From assembly GCA_012735215.1 (NCBI GenBank), contig JAAYHX010000016.1:117113-181112 (forward strand): 64,000 bases of DNA, written 5' to 3'. Positions 20,801 through 27,859 of the stretch are shown piece by piece. The notes under the pieces were generated by a model, which made no database searches, was not told the DNA's origin, and saw only the letters and a program-made list of their open reading frames with translations. The stretch comes from Tissierellia bacterium. GTDB lineage: Bacteria > Bacillota > Clostridia > Tissierellales > Tepidimicrobiaceae. The stretch's first letter is position 1, and each line of letters starts with the position of its first letter. Made by a program: the position numbers and the translations under genes.

Positions 20801-22859
20801 TAGCAATGGCATAGAACAAGAGCTTACCATATTTGTACCAAAAAAAGATAGAATTAAGGTCAATATGTTGAGATTGAAAAATGAATCCAAGGATAAGCAC
20901 AACATAAGTCTATACTACTATATAAGACCAGTACTTGGTGTCACCGATGAGGAGACGGAAAAGTTTATAGAAACAGAAGTGAAGGATAATATATTCATTG
21001 TTAAGAACTCAGCAAATACAGAATTTAAAGGAAGTAGGCTATTTATAGGAAGCTCAGAAAGCATAAAATCCTATACAGGAAATAGAAATGAGTTTTTTGG
21101 TACAATTCCAAATTATGAATTTCCAGAAGGAATAAGGAAAGTGAGGCTTTCCAACACAGTTGGAATAGGCTATAATCCCTGTGCAGCTTTAGAAGTAAAT
21201 ATTACTCTTGAGCCTAATGGAGAAAAGGAAATAATATTCTTGTTGGCTGAAGCTAAGAATGAAGAGGATGGATTTAAGCTAGTAAAGAAATACAGTAATG
21301 TAGCCTTTGCTAGAAAGGCTTTCAATGCTACAAAGGAATTTTGGGAAAGCATGGTATCTAAAATTCAAGTGGATACCCCAGATGGCACCATGAACTACAT
21401 GATGAATCAGTGGCTTGTGTATCAGACTATAGCATCTAGGATTTGGGCAAGGGCTGGTTTTTACCAAGTAGGAGGAGCTTATGGTGCAAGAGATCAAATG
21501 CAGGATGCAACAAACCTAGTATATCTCTTGCCAGAAGTAACAAGAAAACAGATATTGAATAATTGTGCCCATCAGTATAAAGAGGGAGATCTGCAGCATT
21601 GGTGGCATCCTGCACCAGCTACTCATGTTAATAAGGGTATTAGGAGTAGGTATTCAGATGACCTGTTGTGGTTACCCTTGGCAGTGGCTAAGTATATTAA
21701 GGTTACAGATGATGTAAGCCTATTAAAGGAAGAAGTACCTTTTATAGAAAGCACACCTCTAAAAGAACATGAAATGGAAAGGTATGAGATTCCAAAAGTT
21801 TCAGATGAAGTAGCTACAGTATATGAGCACTGCACTAGGGCTATTGATAGAGCCATAAACTTTGGAGATAAAGGCCTGCCCTTGATGGGTGGGGGAGATT
21901 GGAATGATGGAATGAATAAGGTTGGCTACCAAGGCAAAGGGCAGTCTGTCTGGTTAGGATGGTTTTTAGCCACAGTCTTAAAGGAATTCATTCCAGTATG
22001 TGAGATAATGGAGGATAATACTAGGGTTGCAAAATACAGGCAAGTTGTTGATCAATTAAAAGCAGCTCTTGAGGAATATGCTTGGGATGGTCAGTGGTAT
22101 AAAAGGGCATTCTTTGACCAGGGTACCCCACTAGGTTCAAAGGAAAATAGCGAATGCACTATAGATTCTATAGCCCAATCCTGGTCTGTAATATCCGGCT
22201 TAGGAGATAAAGAACGGAGTAAGACAGCCCTAGAATCAGTGGAAAAGTATCTTATAAATGAAGAAGAAGGAATAATTGCCTTACTGACTCCTCCCTTTTC
22301 AGATAGCGAACTGGATCCTGGCTATATTAAATCCTATGTTCCAGGGGTACGAGAAAATGGTGGTCAGTATACCCATGCAGCAACTTGGGTAATCAAGGCC
22401 TTTGCCATCTTGGGAGAAGGTGATAAGGCATATAGTCTATTTAGTCTTATCAATCCAATAAACCACTCTCGAACCCAGATAGAATCTGCTAAATACAAGG
22501 TGGAACCATATGTTATAGCTGCCGATGTTTATACCAATTCTCAACATCTGGGCAGGGGAGGTTGGACCTGGTATACTGGATCTTCAGGCTGGATGTATAT
22601 TGTTGGACTGGAAGATATATTAGGCTTTAAAGTAGAAAAGGATAAATTGATAATGGATCCATGTATTCCCAAGGCTTGGGAAGAATATAGCATTAGATAC
22701 AGTTATAAAAACACAAAGTACCTAATAAAAGTAATCAACCCACATGGGGTCAACAAGGGAGTAAGAAAAATATACTATGATGGTAAACCATTTTTTGATA
22801 AATATATATGCCTAGTAGATGATGGAAAAGAACATGAGATATATGTAGAAATGGGCTAA
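14853..22859 (+). CDS. Cyclic beta-1,2-glucan synthase (GT84-GH94 type)
   Basis: This 2668-residue giant resembles NdvB/Cgs enzymes that polymerise glucose from UDP-glucose and cyclise beta-1,2-glucan. The layout is an N-terminal helical region, membrane helices at about 366-425, and a GT84 transferase with DADTK (D588, D590), SHDLLEG and QHRW (734-737). Further membrane helices are at about 768-806 and 900-940. A glucoamylase-like domain (about 950-1340) contains YMSHHQGMI. The C-terminal half is a GH94 phosphorylase-like region with GGAYGARDQMQDA and GGGDWNDG (2347-2353). Most characterised examples are from Gram-negative bacteria, where the product is periplasmic; here it may stay at the membrane or be exported. 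It lies 31 bases after the nucleotidyltransferase, probably in one transcript. Confidence 0.87.
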   Translation: MVERGQKNIPVLKEEIYVLCKTDRKLNTRNFMLDKLDGSFRNIERVYANFNNYQINSQSLPKGTDWLLDNFYFIELAYKQLRQEVEREKKIVLNVIKDGLYKDYPRIYILALDLINNFTGNISEDKIIKYVNDFQKEEILSLEEINYLPKYLTLGLIEYIETKVANLQYIKEIWDQVDSIDFTSKEDLERTIENIDLADSIRVERIIRKIREGNSEYEEIFKLIDEKLEFLDKSIELVLEREYTLQSKNKVSLGYGITSLRNISSLDWEKILDSIRAIDKVLGEDPLDIYDKMDRESKDYYRYQVKILAERFQVQEISLCKKLLELAYEQWNRGIRDKQAHIGYYLIDKGREKLFKHYKNNGKWNIYLGSLRLYLLPIVGISFLITLLLSIFYPDEANSILSTLIFLTVIIPLLSLVLNITNYIYSNRFPPKLIPKLNFKDEIPEEFSTLVVVPTLITDEDRVVELIKSLEVHYLSNRQKNIYYALLGDFKDIDEKQAPEDERIIEKGTELISQLNRKYAADEDIFFYLHRERTYSKTQNSWMGWERKRGALVELNRLLQGDKNTSYKIICGDISKIIGRIRYVITLDADTKLPIEGAKKLIGAIAHPLNRPVVDEDKNIVVEGYGIIQPRILIDIESSTKSLFTKIFAGQGGIDPYSTAVSDIYQDLFGEGIFTGKGIYDIRVFHRCLDSRLPENTILSHDLLEGSYVRVGLATDIQLVDGYPEKYSSYVKRQHRWVRGDWQLIKWLTSLGKPLSYLSKWKILDNMRRSLLPIALLMTLIMGIVFFPSNMLVWLGLVLLNLFFPIITKGIDDLRNKRFNYQPIRFNDPIIPEYKRIIYHGTLMLAFLPSEAYTMVDAILRSLYRVYVSKKNLLEWTTAFDMEKKLKNDILSYFSLMKANLVVSVLMLTLTFAFNVRNLFIAMLFSILWLLGPVIAYRISREDKDLIEVQEEDLELLKEIANKTWKYYAQFTDAKNNYLPPDNYQEYPYNGVANRTSPTNIGFYLLAVLSSRDFNFIDTTVMINLIKQTLDTLDKMEKWEGHLYNWYDTTNLEPLRPIFVSTVDSGNFISYLIVLKEGLKEYIEGATEKEKEDIESLIGRIENIIDNTNFSPLYDNSRSLFYIGYNVEEDKVLNNYYDLLASEARISSYIAISRGEVPAKHWNMLGKSLIIKDNHVGLASWSGTMFEYLMPTLVLKSYKNTLLSETYKTIIKVQKAYGRKNEVPWGISESGFFAFDNHLNYQYKAFGVPSLGFKRGLREELVVSPYSTFLALRFDYKGVLENIKRLREEGMEGPYGFYEAVDYTIKRLPAHLDKGIVKSYMSHHQGMILAAINNFLNDDILVKRFHRDTQMKCAELLLQESIPLNPIISKEKDNAQPVEFLRRKEEGWEKKVYLKDSLEDIKCHLLSSGTYTLMITNRGEGFSKNGSLFVNRWRKDYLLNPYGQFIYIKDIKKNKYWSTTYAPVYKEPDDYKVEFLTYKVSFARKDDNIETKMDVYLLPEEAGEIRRVRLTNNGEEEALLEVMSYLEIVGDNINSDLAHQTFNNLFVRTEAVEEKEALLANRRKRQEDQTELWLLHQIKAFDCGEENFQYETSRLDFLGRGNTLKSPKALEIGLTNTVGVVLDPIFSIGKKVRIPPKEAVEIYYITALTNSKEEAIHMMTKYSDKGNLQLAIDLFKTKSQTEMGYLMLNRSKVEPFEGLLPYLFYIKDNIKYEYKSLIELNERGKEGLWAKGISGDHPIVLVTINTMKGLENVLRLLNAHEYWSYKGLTVDLVILNKDESIYYQPIFESIREEVYDRRNMLNRPGGIYIISENTLSREDKSLLYSFANIIIDAEKGFSVKAYSYLEIPNKDFVKSRQDYDKKEYEIELDYFNGYGGFSKDGKKYVIKLKEGINTPMPWVNVMANDSFGSIVTEQGAGFTWADNSRENKLTPWYNDPIAPPLGEIIYMIDNETGELWSVTPKPVRDENEYIISHGLGYTEFYHNSNGIEQELTIFVPKKDRIKVNMLRLKNESKDKHNISLYYYIRPVLGVTDEETEKFIETEVKDNIFIVKNSANTEFKGSRLFIGSSESIKSYTGNRNEFFGTIPNYEFPEGIRKVRLSNTVGIGYNPCAALEVNITLEPNGEKEIIFLLAEAKNEEDGFKLVKKYSNVAFARKAFNATKEFWESMVSKIQVDTPDGTMNYMMNQWLVYQTIASRIWARAGFYQVGGAYGARDQMQDATNLVYLLPEVTRKQILNNCAHQYKEGDLQHWWHPAPATHVNKGIRSRYSDDLLWLPLAVAKYIKVTDDVSLLKEEVPFIESTPLKEHEMERYEIPKVSDEVATVYEHCTRAIDRAINFGDKGLPLMGGGDWNDGMNKVGYQGKGQSVWLGWFLATVLKEFIPVCEIMEDNTRVAKYRQVVDQLKAALEEYAWDGQWYKRAFFDQGTPLGSKENSECTIDSIAQSWSVISGLGDKERSKTALESVEKYLINEEEGIIALLTPPFSDSELDPGYIKSYVPGVRENGGQYTHAATWVIKAFAILGEGDKAYSLFSLINPINHSRTQIESAKYKVEPYVIAADVYTNSQHLGRGGWTWYTGSSGWMYIVGLEDILGFKVEKDKLIMDPCIPKAWEEYSIRYSYKNTKYLIKVINPHGVNKGVRKIYYDGKPFFDKYICLVDDGKEHEIYVEMG

Positions 22860-22863
22860 AAAT

Positions 22864-22892
22864 AAGTTCCCTATACAACTTATAGGGAACTT
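22864..22892 (+). terminator. Hairpin after the glucan synthase
   Basis: Perfect 12-bp stem AAGTTCCCTATA / TATAGGGAACTT with a 5-base loop, starting 5 bases after the stop. The T run is poor. Confidence 0.65.
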
Positions 22893-23203
22893 ATTATATG
22901 TGCTAAAAAGGGATAAAATGGTTAAAATATCTACAAAGTTAGACAAGGTATAGCAAAAAGAGAGGTTATGCTATTATAAGCTCAAATTGTCTAAATATTG
23001 TGAAACAAAAAATCACAGTTAACTCTATTGAATTGTATTTTTGTTTGTGATATATTTATTCTGAGGTAAATTGTTAATTGTATGACGAGGGTTAAAAAAT
23101 TAACACTCTAGTACATAGTTTCATGTAACCACCACACTTAATCAATCGTACCAAATTATGTATAACTTTAAATATAGTATAAATAATTAAGAGGGAGGAG
23201 TTA
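22893..23203. other. Intergenic region upstream of nfnAB
   Basis: About 310 AT-rich bases without a gene. It holds several inverted-repeat motifs: TGTGA-N9-TCACA (22999-23017), a distant TGTGAT (23046-23051), a TTGTTAA half site (23071-23077) and GTTAA-N4-TTAAC (23091-23104). A possible -10 box TATAAA lies at 23178-23183 with no convincing -35. No RNA gene or riboswitch pattern was recognised. Confidence 0.6.
23091..23104. promoter_or_regulatory. Possible Rex operator upstream of nfnAB
   Basis: GTTAA-AAAA-TTAAC matches the core of the Rex consensus TTGTTAAnnnnTTAACAA; three of the four outer bases differ. Rex senses the NADH/NAD+ ratio and nfnAB is a redox-balancing enzyme, so the context fits. 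The site is about 100 bases before the start codon. Confidence 0.45.
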
Positions 23204-24085
23204 ATGTTGTTTAAAATTGTAAAGAAAAAATTCTTAGCCCCAACCATTGTTTCAATGGACATATTAGCTCCAAGAGTAGCAAGTTCAGCACAGCCTGGAC
23301 AATTCGTAATAGTAATCATCGACGAATTTGGAGAAAGGATACCTTTGACTATTTGTGACTATGACAGAGAAGAAGGAACGGTAAACATAGTTATACAAAC
23401 AATAGGTGCATCCACTAAGAAATTAGCTGTACTTGAAGAAGGAGATTACGTAAAGGATTTTGTTGGCCCCCTAGGAAGACCATCCGACTATGTATCAGAA
23501 GATTTAGAAGAGGTTAAGAAGAGAAAATACCTATTTGTAGCCGGTGGGGTAGGTGCAGCACCAGTATATCCACAGGTGAGATGGTTTAAAGAACATGGTA
23601 TTGATGTAGACGTAATAGTAGGAGCCAAAACAAAAGAGCTAGTGATTTTAGAAGAAGAGATGAAAGAAGTAGCAGGCAATCTAATGATCTGTACGGACGA
23701 TGGATCCTATGGCTTCCATGGTATGGTAACTGCAGCCATTGAAGAACTTGTTAAGAATCAAGGAAAAGAATACGATGTAGTTATTGCAATTGGTCCAATG
23801 ATAATGATGAAATTCGTATGCTTGCTGACAAAAGAACTTGGAATAAAGACTATAGTAAGTCTTAACCCAATAATGGTAGATGGAACAGGTATGTGCGGCG
23901 CTTGTAGAGTAACTGTAGGTGGAGAAACTAAATTTGCATGTGTAGATGGACCTGAGTTTGATGGACATCTTGTGGATTTTGATGAAGCTTTGAAGAGACA
24001 AGCTCAGTACAAGAAAGAAGAAGAGGAATTGGCAAAAAAAGGTGAAACCAAAGTTTGTCAATGCCAACATGGAGGTGCTAAGTAA
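23204..24085 (+). CDS. nfnA: NfnA: FAD/[2Fe-2S] subunit of NADH-dependent ferredoxin:NADP+ oxidoreductase
   Basis: A 293-residue protein of the dihydroorotate dehydrogenase electron-transfer (PyrK-like) family. Residues 1-100 form the FAD-binding barrel and about 105-220 the NAD-binding domain (FVAGGVGAAPVYPQ). The [2Fe-2S] site is D226, C231, C234 and C246 in MVDGTGMCGACRV...FACVDG; the Asp-plus-three-Cys spacing matches that described for Thermotoga NfnA. A Lys/Glu-rich tail ends with CQCQHGGAK. Its TAA overlaps the next ATG by one base, so the two subunits are translationally coupled. Together they reversibly bifurcate electrons among NADPH, NAD+ and ferredoxin. The older label for such pairs is sulfide dehydrogenase (SudBA), which is less likely here. 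Confidence 0.9.
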   Translation: MLFKIVKKKFLAPTIVSMDILAPRVASSAQPGQFVIVIIDEFGERIPLTICDYDREEGTVNIVIQTIGASTKKLAVLEEGDYVKDFVGPLGRPSDYVSEDLEEVKKRKYLFVAGGVGAAPVYPQVRWFKEHGIDVDVIVGAKTKELVILEEEMKEVAGNLMICTDDGSYGFHGMVTAAIEELVKNQGKEYDVVIAIGPMIMMKFVCLLTKELGIKTIVSLNPIMVDGTGMCGACRVTVGGETKFACVDGPEFDGHLVDFDEALKRQAQYKKEEEELAKKGETKVCQCQHGGAK

Positions 24086-25488
24086 TGGATATGATGAAGA
24101 AAGTACCAATTTCAGAACAGGATCCTAAGGTAAGAGCAACAAACTTTGATGAAGTTTGTTTAGGATATACGGCAGAAGAAGCTATGGCTGAAGCAAGTAG
24201 ATGCTTGCAATGTAAACATCATCCATGTGTAGGTAATTGTCCTGTTGGTATAGATATTCCTGGTTTTATAAAAGAAATTGCAGAAGGGAACTTTGAAAAG
24301 GCAGCTCACGTATTAGCTGAGTATACTGCCTTACCAGCTGTTTGTGGTAGAGTATGTCCTCAAGAGCTTCAATGCGAGCAAAAATGTGTACGCGGAATAA
24401 AAGGAGAACCTGTAGCTATAGGAAAGCTAGAAAGATTTGCTGCTGACTGGGCTCGTGAGAACAATGTACAAGTAGGCAAGACAAAGGAAAAGAATGGTTT
24501 TAAAGTTGCAGTTATAGGTTCTGGTCCAGCTGGAATTACTTGTGCAGGTGACCTAGCTAAAGAAGGTTATGATGTAACTATATTTGAAGCTCTACATGAA
24601 CCAGGTGGAGTATTAGTATATGGTATTCCAGAATTTAGGCTACCTAAGGATAAGGTAGTAAAGCCAGAAATTGAAAACCTAAAGAGATTAGGTGTAAAAA
24701 TCGAAACTGACGTTATTGTAGGTAGGACAGTAACTATAGATACCCTATTAAATAAAGAAGGATTCCATGCAGTATTTATAGGCTCTGGTGCAGGTCTTCC
24801 AATGTTTATGGGAATACCAGGTGAAAACTATAATGGTGTATTCTCTGCAAACGAATTCCTAACCCGAAACAACTTGATGAAGGCTTATAGAGATGATTAT
24901 GATACTCCTATTAAAGTTGGAAAGAAAGTAGCAGTTGTAGGTGGAGGAAACGTTGCAATGGACGCTGCTAGAACTGCCTTAAGGCTTGGAGCAGATGTTA
25001 CAATTGTCTACAGAAGAACTGAAAAAGAATTGCCAGCTAGAGTAGAAGAAGTTCACCATGCTAAGGAAGAAGGAGTTAAGTTTGAACTATTAACTAACCC
25101 TATAGAGATCCTAGGAGATGAAAAAGGATGGGTTAGAGGTATGAGATGTATAAGGATGGAATTAGGAGAACCTGATTCATCTGGAAGAAGAAGACCAATA
25201 CCTATAGAAGGTTCCGAATTTGAAATAGAAGTAGATACAGTAATCATGGCTCTAGGTACATCTCCAAATCCATTAATTGCTTCAACTACAGCAGGCTTGG
25301 AAGTTAATAAGAGAGGCTGTATAGTAGTTGATGAAAATGGACAAACTACAAGAGAAGGAGTATTTGCTGGTGGGGATATAGTAACTGGAGCAGCCACAGT
25401 TATATTAGCAATGGGAGCTGGTAAAGTAGCAGCACAAGGTATAGATAAATATATAAAAGAAAAATATGGACAAAAAGCCGATGCATAG
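24085..25488 (+). CDS. nfnB: NfnB: FAD/[4Fe-4S] subunit of NADH-dependent ferredoxin:NADP+ oxidoreductase
   Basis: A 467-residue protein of the glutamate synthase small-subunit (GltD) family. The N-terminal part binds two [4Fe-4S] clusters through C40, C43, C48, C52, C87, C91, C97 and C101. Two dinucleotide-binding folds follow: the FAD site VAVIGSGPAGITCAGDLA near residue 141 and the NADPH site VAVVGGGNVAMDAARTALRLG near residue 280, with YRRTEKELPAR after it. No gltA (large subunit) is nearby, and the PyrK-like gene immediately upstream argues for Nfn and against glutamate synthase. In the bifurcating complex this subunit holds the bifurcating FAD. A 19-bp bidirectional terminator follows. 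Confidence 0.9.
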   Translation: MDMMKKVPISEQDPKVRATNFDEVCLGYTAEEAMAEASRCLQCKHHPCVGNCPVGIDIPGFIKEIAEGNFEKAAHVLAEYTALPAVCGRVCPQELQCEQKCVRGIKGEPVAIGKLERFAADWARENNVQVGKTKEKNGFKVAVIGSGPAGITCAGDLAKEGYDVTIFEALHEPGGVLVYGIPEFRLPKDKVVKPEIENLKRLGVKIETDVIVGRTVTIDTLLNKEGFHAVFIGSGAGLPMFMGIPGENYNGVFSANEFLTRNNLMKAYRDDYDTPIKVGKKVAVVGGGNVAMDAARTALRLGADVTIVYRRTEKELPARVEEVHHAKEEGVKFELLTNPIEILGDEKGWVRGMRCIRMELGEPDSSGRRRPIPIEGSEFEIEVDTVIMALGTSPNPLIASTTAGLEVNKRGCIVVDENGQTTREGVFAGGDIVTGAATVILAMGAGKVAAQGIDKYIKEKYGQKADA

Positions 25489-25507
25489 ATAAGTCCTTGT
25501 AGGATAT

Positions 25508-25547
25508 AAAAGCTACAAGCTAGTTTATAAACTAGCTTGTAGCTTTT
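25508..25547. terminator. Bidirectional terminator between nfnB and the minus-strand operon
   Basis: Perfect 19-bp inverted repeat (25508-25526 with 25529-25547) with A runs and T runs on both flanks. It ends the nfnAB transcript and the convergent sda operon. Confidence 0.95.
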
Positions 25548-26596
25548 TACTTCATAATATTATTATTAATATTTTTTGCAAACTCTTCTGCCAGCTCTTC
25601 TATATGAGGAACTTTGTTTATAGTTCCTCTATCATTTGCTGTAGCCATTAATGAAAAGTACGGTGGCAATCTGAAAGTTTTATTTATATTTAAGGCACTG
25701 ATAAGCTGTTTTGCTAGAGCATCCCCACCAGAATAGCCTGAAACGATTATAGAAAAGAGGTTTTTATCATAGAATTTAATCTTCCTAAATAGAGCAGTAA
25801 GCCTATTTATTACAGCTACCAGATTGGCTGAGATCATGTCATTGTAATTGGGGCAGATAAATAATACAGCATCCGAATCCAGTAGAGCAGGATATACTTC
25901 TTCCACTATAATACCACCATAGAAGCATTTGCTCTGCTGGCCAAAATGTTTACAGGTTGTGTATGGACAGCCGGCACAGTCAACTATATTACCCTTACCC
26001 ACATTGATTTCTACAATATTATCATGATTTAAGTGGGATTTTACCATTTTCCATAGCAGCAAGGAGTTGGAAGTATTCCAGTTGCTTGAATGAAGTACTA
26101 GGATTTTAGGGTTTTCTATAGGATATATATAATCCTTTATAAAACGCTTCCCTAACTCCCTACACTGCTTATAGCATATTTCTTCCTCTGATAGCTTATA
26201 TATTTTTACTAAGGGGGTTAGGTTATCCATATTTCCTGTTGCTTCTACTAGTGGCCTTCCTGGAAATCTGCACCCTAGTAAGTTGTTTTGAAATATAATA
26301 GCCTGGGCGGCAGTTTTAGTATGTAGTTGATAATTGCTGTGGATGAGCAGGATGGCTTCCGAACCAGCTAGGGAATCCTTACCAGCCTTAAAAAGCTCTA
26401 GGAAGAACTTGTTTATATTATTGCTAACTCCCGTAATAGGTAGCTCCACAGCAAATATAATTTTCTTGCTCTTAAGATCAGGTAGATTTGCAAAACTATC
26501 TATGGTCTTGTAGTTAACACCCTCTGTAGCGCAATCTATCATGTTTTTTAAAATAGGGGAGGGGGCTTCAGGTAAAATTAGATAGCACTCTTTCAC
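25547..26596 (-). CDS. Two-lobed iron-sulfur flavoprotein (NADPH-dependent FMN reductase-like)
   Basis: A 349-residue protein with two flavodoxin-like halves. The C-terminal half (about 160-349) looks like an iron-sulfur flavoprotein: ILVLHSSNWNTSNS at the FMN phosphate position, a cysteine cluster C207-x2-C210-x4-C215-x8-C224, then LLDSDAVLFICPNYNDMISANL and a VSGYSGGDALAKQL loop. The N-terminal half (about 1-130) repeats the pattern (LAGSEAILLIHSNYQLHTKTAAQAI) without cysteines and may be a degenerate duplicate. The start is GTG, overlapping the upstream TGA (GTGA), so it is translationally coupled as the last gene of the operon. It probably carries electrons via FMN and a [4Fe-4S] cluster; substrate and partner are unknown. 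Confidence 0.7.
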   Translation of the reverse strand: MKECYLILPEAPSPILKNMIDCATEGVNYKTIDSFANLPDLKSKKIIFAVELPITGVSNNINKFFLELFKAGKDSLAGSEAILLIHSNYQLHTKTAAQAIIFQNNLLGCRFPGRPLVEATGNMDNLTPLVKIYKLSEEEICYKQCRELGKRFIKDYIYPIENPKILVLHSSNWNTSNSLLLWKMVKSHLNHDNIVEINVGKGNIVDCAGCPYTTCKHFGQQSKCFYGGIIVEEVYPALLDSDAVLFICPNYNDMISANLVAVINRLTALFRKIKFYDKNLFSIIVSGYSGGDALAKQLISALNINKTFRLPPYFSLMATANDRGTINKVPHIEELAEEFAKNINNNIMK

Positions 26597-27843
26597 AGAA
26601 TACTCACTAACCTTTCATGGGTTGATTGTATTTTTTCAAAAAGCCTGTCAGGCAAGTCTAGCTGTTCAACTTCCAGCTGGCCATTAATCAGCTTACATCT
26701 AGATCCCATATAAGCCCCTCCCATATATGTGGATCCATAGAACCAGTCCCCATTCATGGTAGCTATTAAAGATAGGGCTCCGGAGGATAAGCTAGGTGCT
26801 ACATAAGGCTTATATCCTAATTTCCTCATTTCTAGGTTTGCCTTTAATGTTTTATCTGTTAAGTATTGTGAAATGCTTTCATTATAGTTATGTATACTAT
26901 TTGCTACAATTAGCCCTTGCCCATGGGGACCAAATACTCTTCCTTCTTCTAAATAATGGGCAGTTTCCTCAGACATTTTAGCATAGTAGCAGGCCCTTGC
27001 ATTCATAACTCCCAGGCCATAGCCTATTATCTGGTTTGAAGCCAATCCCATAAAATCAAAATTATCATTCTTATCCTTGTTGCTTTCTAAGAAGGCTACT
27101 TTACACAAGAGATCTACAGGATCGGAGACAACTGCAAAGATGCCTTTAAAGTTTTTATTTCTTGCCATGATTGCATAATCCCTTATTACTTGGCTATTTG
27201 CTTGGTACTGAACCATCCTCACATCCTCTACCTGGCTGCCTACTGGCGGCACTCCCTTTGAAGCACAAAACACGAATACATGGCAGTTGAACAATTCATC
27301 CTTTGATATAGGTACAACTGGAGGAAACTCATTTGGGTTTGAAGGGGTAACAATTTGATTCAACTCCTGTTCCCATCGTTTTAATCTGCTTTCATTCCTA
27401 TCATATATACCAATTCTTTTAATAGATTTTCCTCCCAAAAGCCTCAGGCCTATTAATAGGGTACTCCCCACATCACCTAGGGCTACTAGGTTCACAGTCC
27501 AGCTTTTGATGGCTTCGCTTTTCAGCACTTCCTCCCACTTAGGGTAGAAGGTGTTTACTGCTATGACCAGCTTATTCTCAATCTTTTCCGATATCCAGTC
27601 TGGTAGCATGGAGGAGTAGTCTTTATTATCATAAAGCAGCAAGTCAACCCCTTCATTATTAATAAAGAGCAGTGAGGGGCTACTTACTAGAAAGCTTCTT
27701 CTGGATAGTAGCGGATCCTTTTCATGGAGAAAATATATTTCTTTACTATTTGTTTTTGCTTCTCCTTCACTGATCATGTGTAGTTCCTCATATTCCTTGA
27801 AGGAGAAGAGATACTTGCTTTTATGCTTATAAAAGTAAACCAT
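26593..27843 (-). CDS. Divergent lactate/malate dehydrogenase-superfamily protein
   Basis: 416 residues, about 100 more than a normal LDH/MDH. The extra part is N-terminal (residues 1-115) and matches nothing I recognise. From about residue 116 the LDH/MDH order is visible. VNLVALGDVGSTLLIGLRLLG forms the dinucleotide fold with D148 in IYDRN (NAD preference). A CASKGVPPVGSQ segment sits at the active-site loop position. VSDPVDLL stands for TNPVD, GVMNARACYY for the VLDSARFR helix and FGPHGQGLIVANS for the catalytic GEHGDS, with H307. Arg283 and His307 appear kept, but the Asp that partners His in LDH aligns with Met280. It starts 16 bases after the 1610-residue gene with an AAGGAAGG site. Substrate unknown. 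Confidence 0.7.
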   Translation of the reverse strand: MVYFYKHKSKYLFSFKEYEELHMISEGEAKTNSKEIYFLHEKDPLLSRRSFLVSSPSLLFINNEGVDLLLYDNKDYSSMLPDWISEKIENKLVIAVNTFYPKWEEVLKSEAIKSWTVNLVALGDVGSTLLIGLRLLGGKSIKRIGIYDRNESRLKRWEQELNQIVTPSNPNEFPPVVPISKDELFNCHVFVFCASKGVPPVGSQVEDVRMVQYQANSQVIRDYAIMARNKNFKGIFAVVSDPVDLLCKVAFLESNKDKNDNFDFMGLASNQIIGYGLGVMNARACYYAKMSEETAHYLEEGRVFGPHGQGLIVANSIHNYNESISQYLTDKTLKANLEMRKLGYKPYVAPSLSSGALSLIATMNGDWFYGSTYMGGAYMGSRCKLINGQLEVEQLDLPDRLFEKIQSTHERLVSIL

Positions 27844-27859
27844 ATTATCCTTCCTTTAT

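Noticed and set aside
20484..20900. 138-residue minus-strand reading frame inside the glucan synthase gene
   Set aside because: It is antisense to a strongly supported gene, has no ribosome site or known motif, and its composition looks like the complement of coding sequence.
22999..23017. CRP/FNR-type site TGTGA-N9-TCACA
   Set aside because: The spacer is 9 bases, not 6, so it does not fit the CRP/FNR geometry; noted only as an inverted repeat.
24085..25488. Glutamate synthase small subunit
   Set aside because: No large subunit is nearby and the PyrK-like NfnA gene overlaps the start, so NfnB is the better reading.
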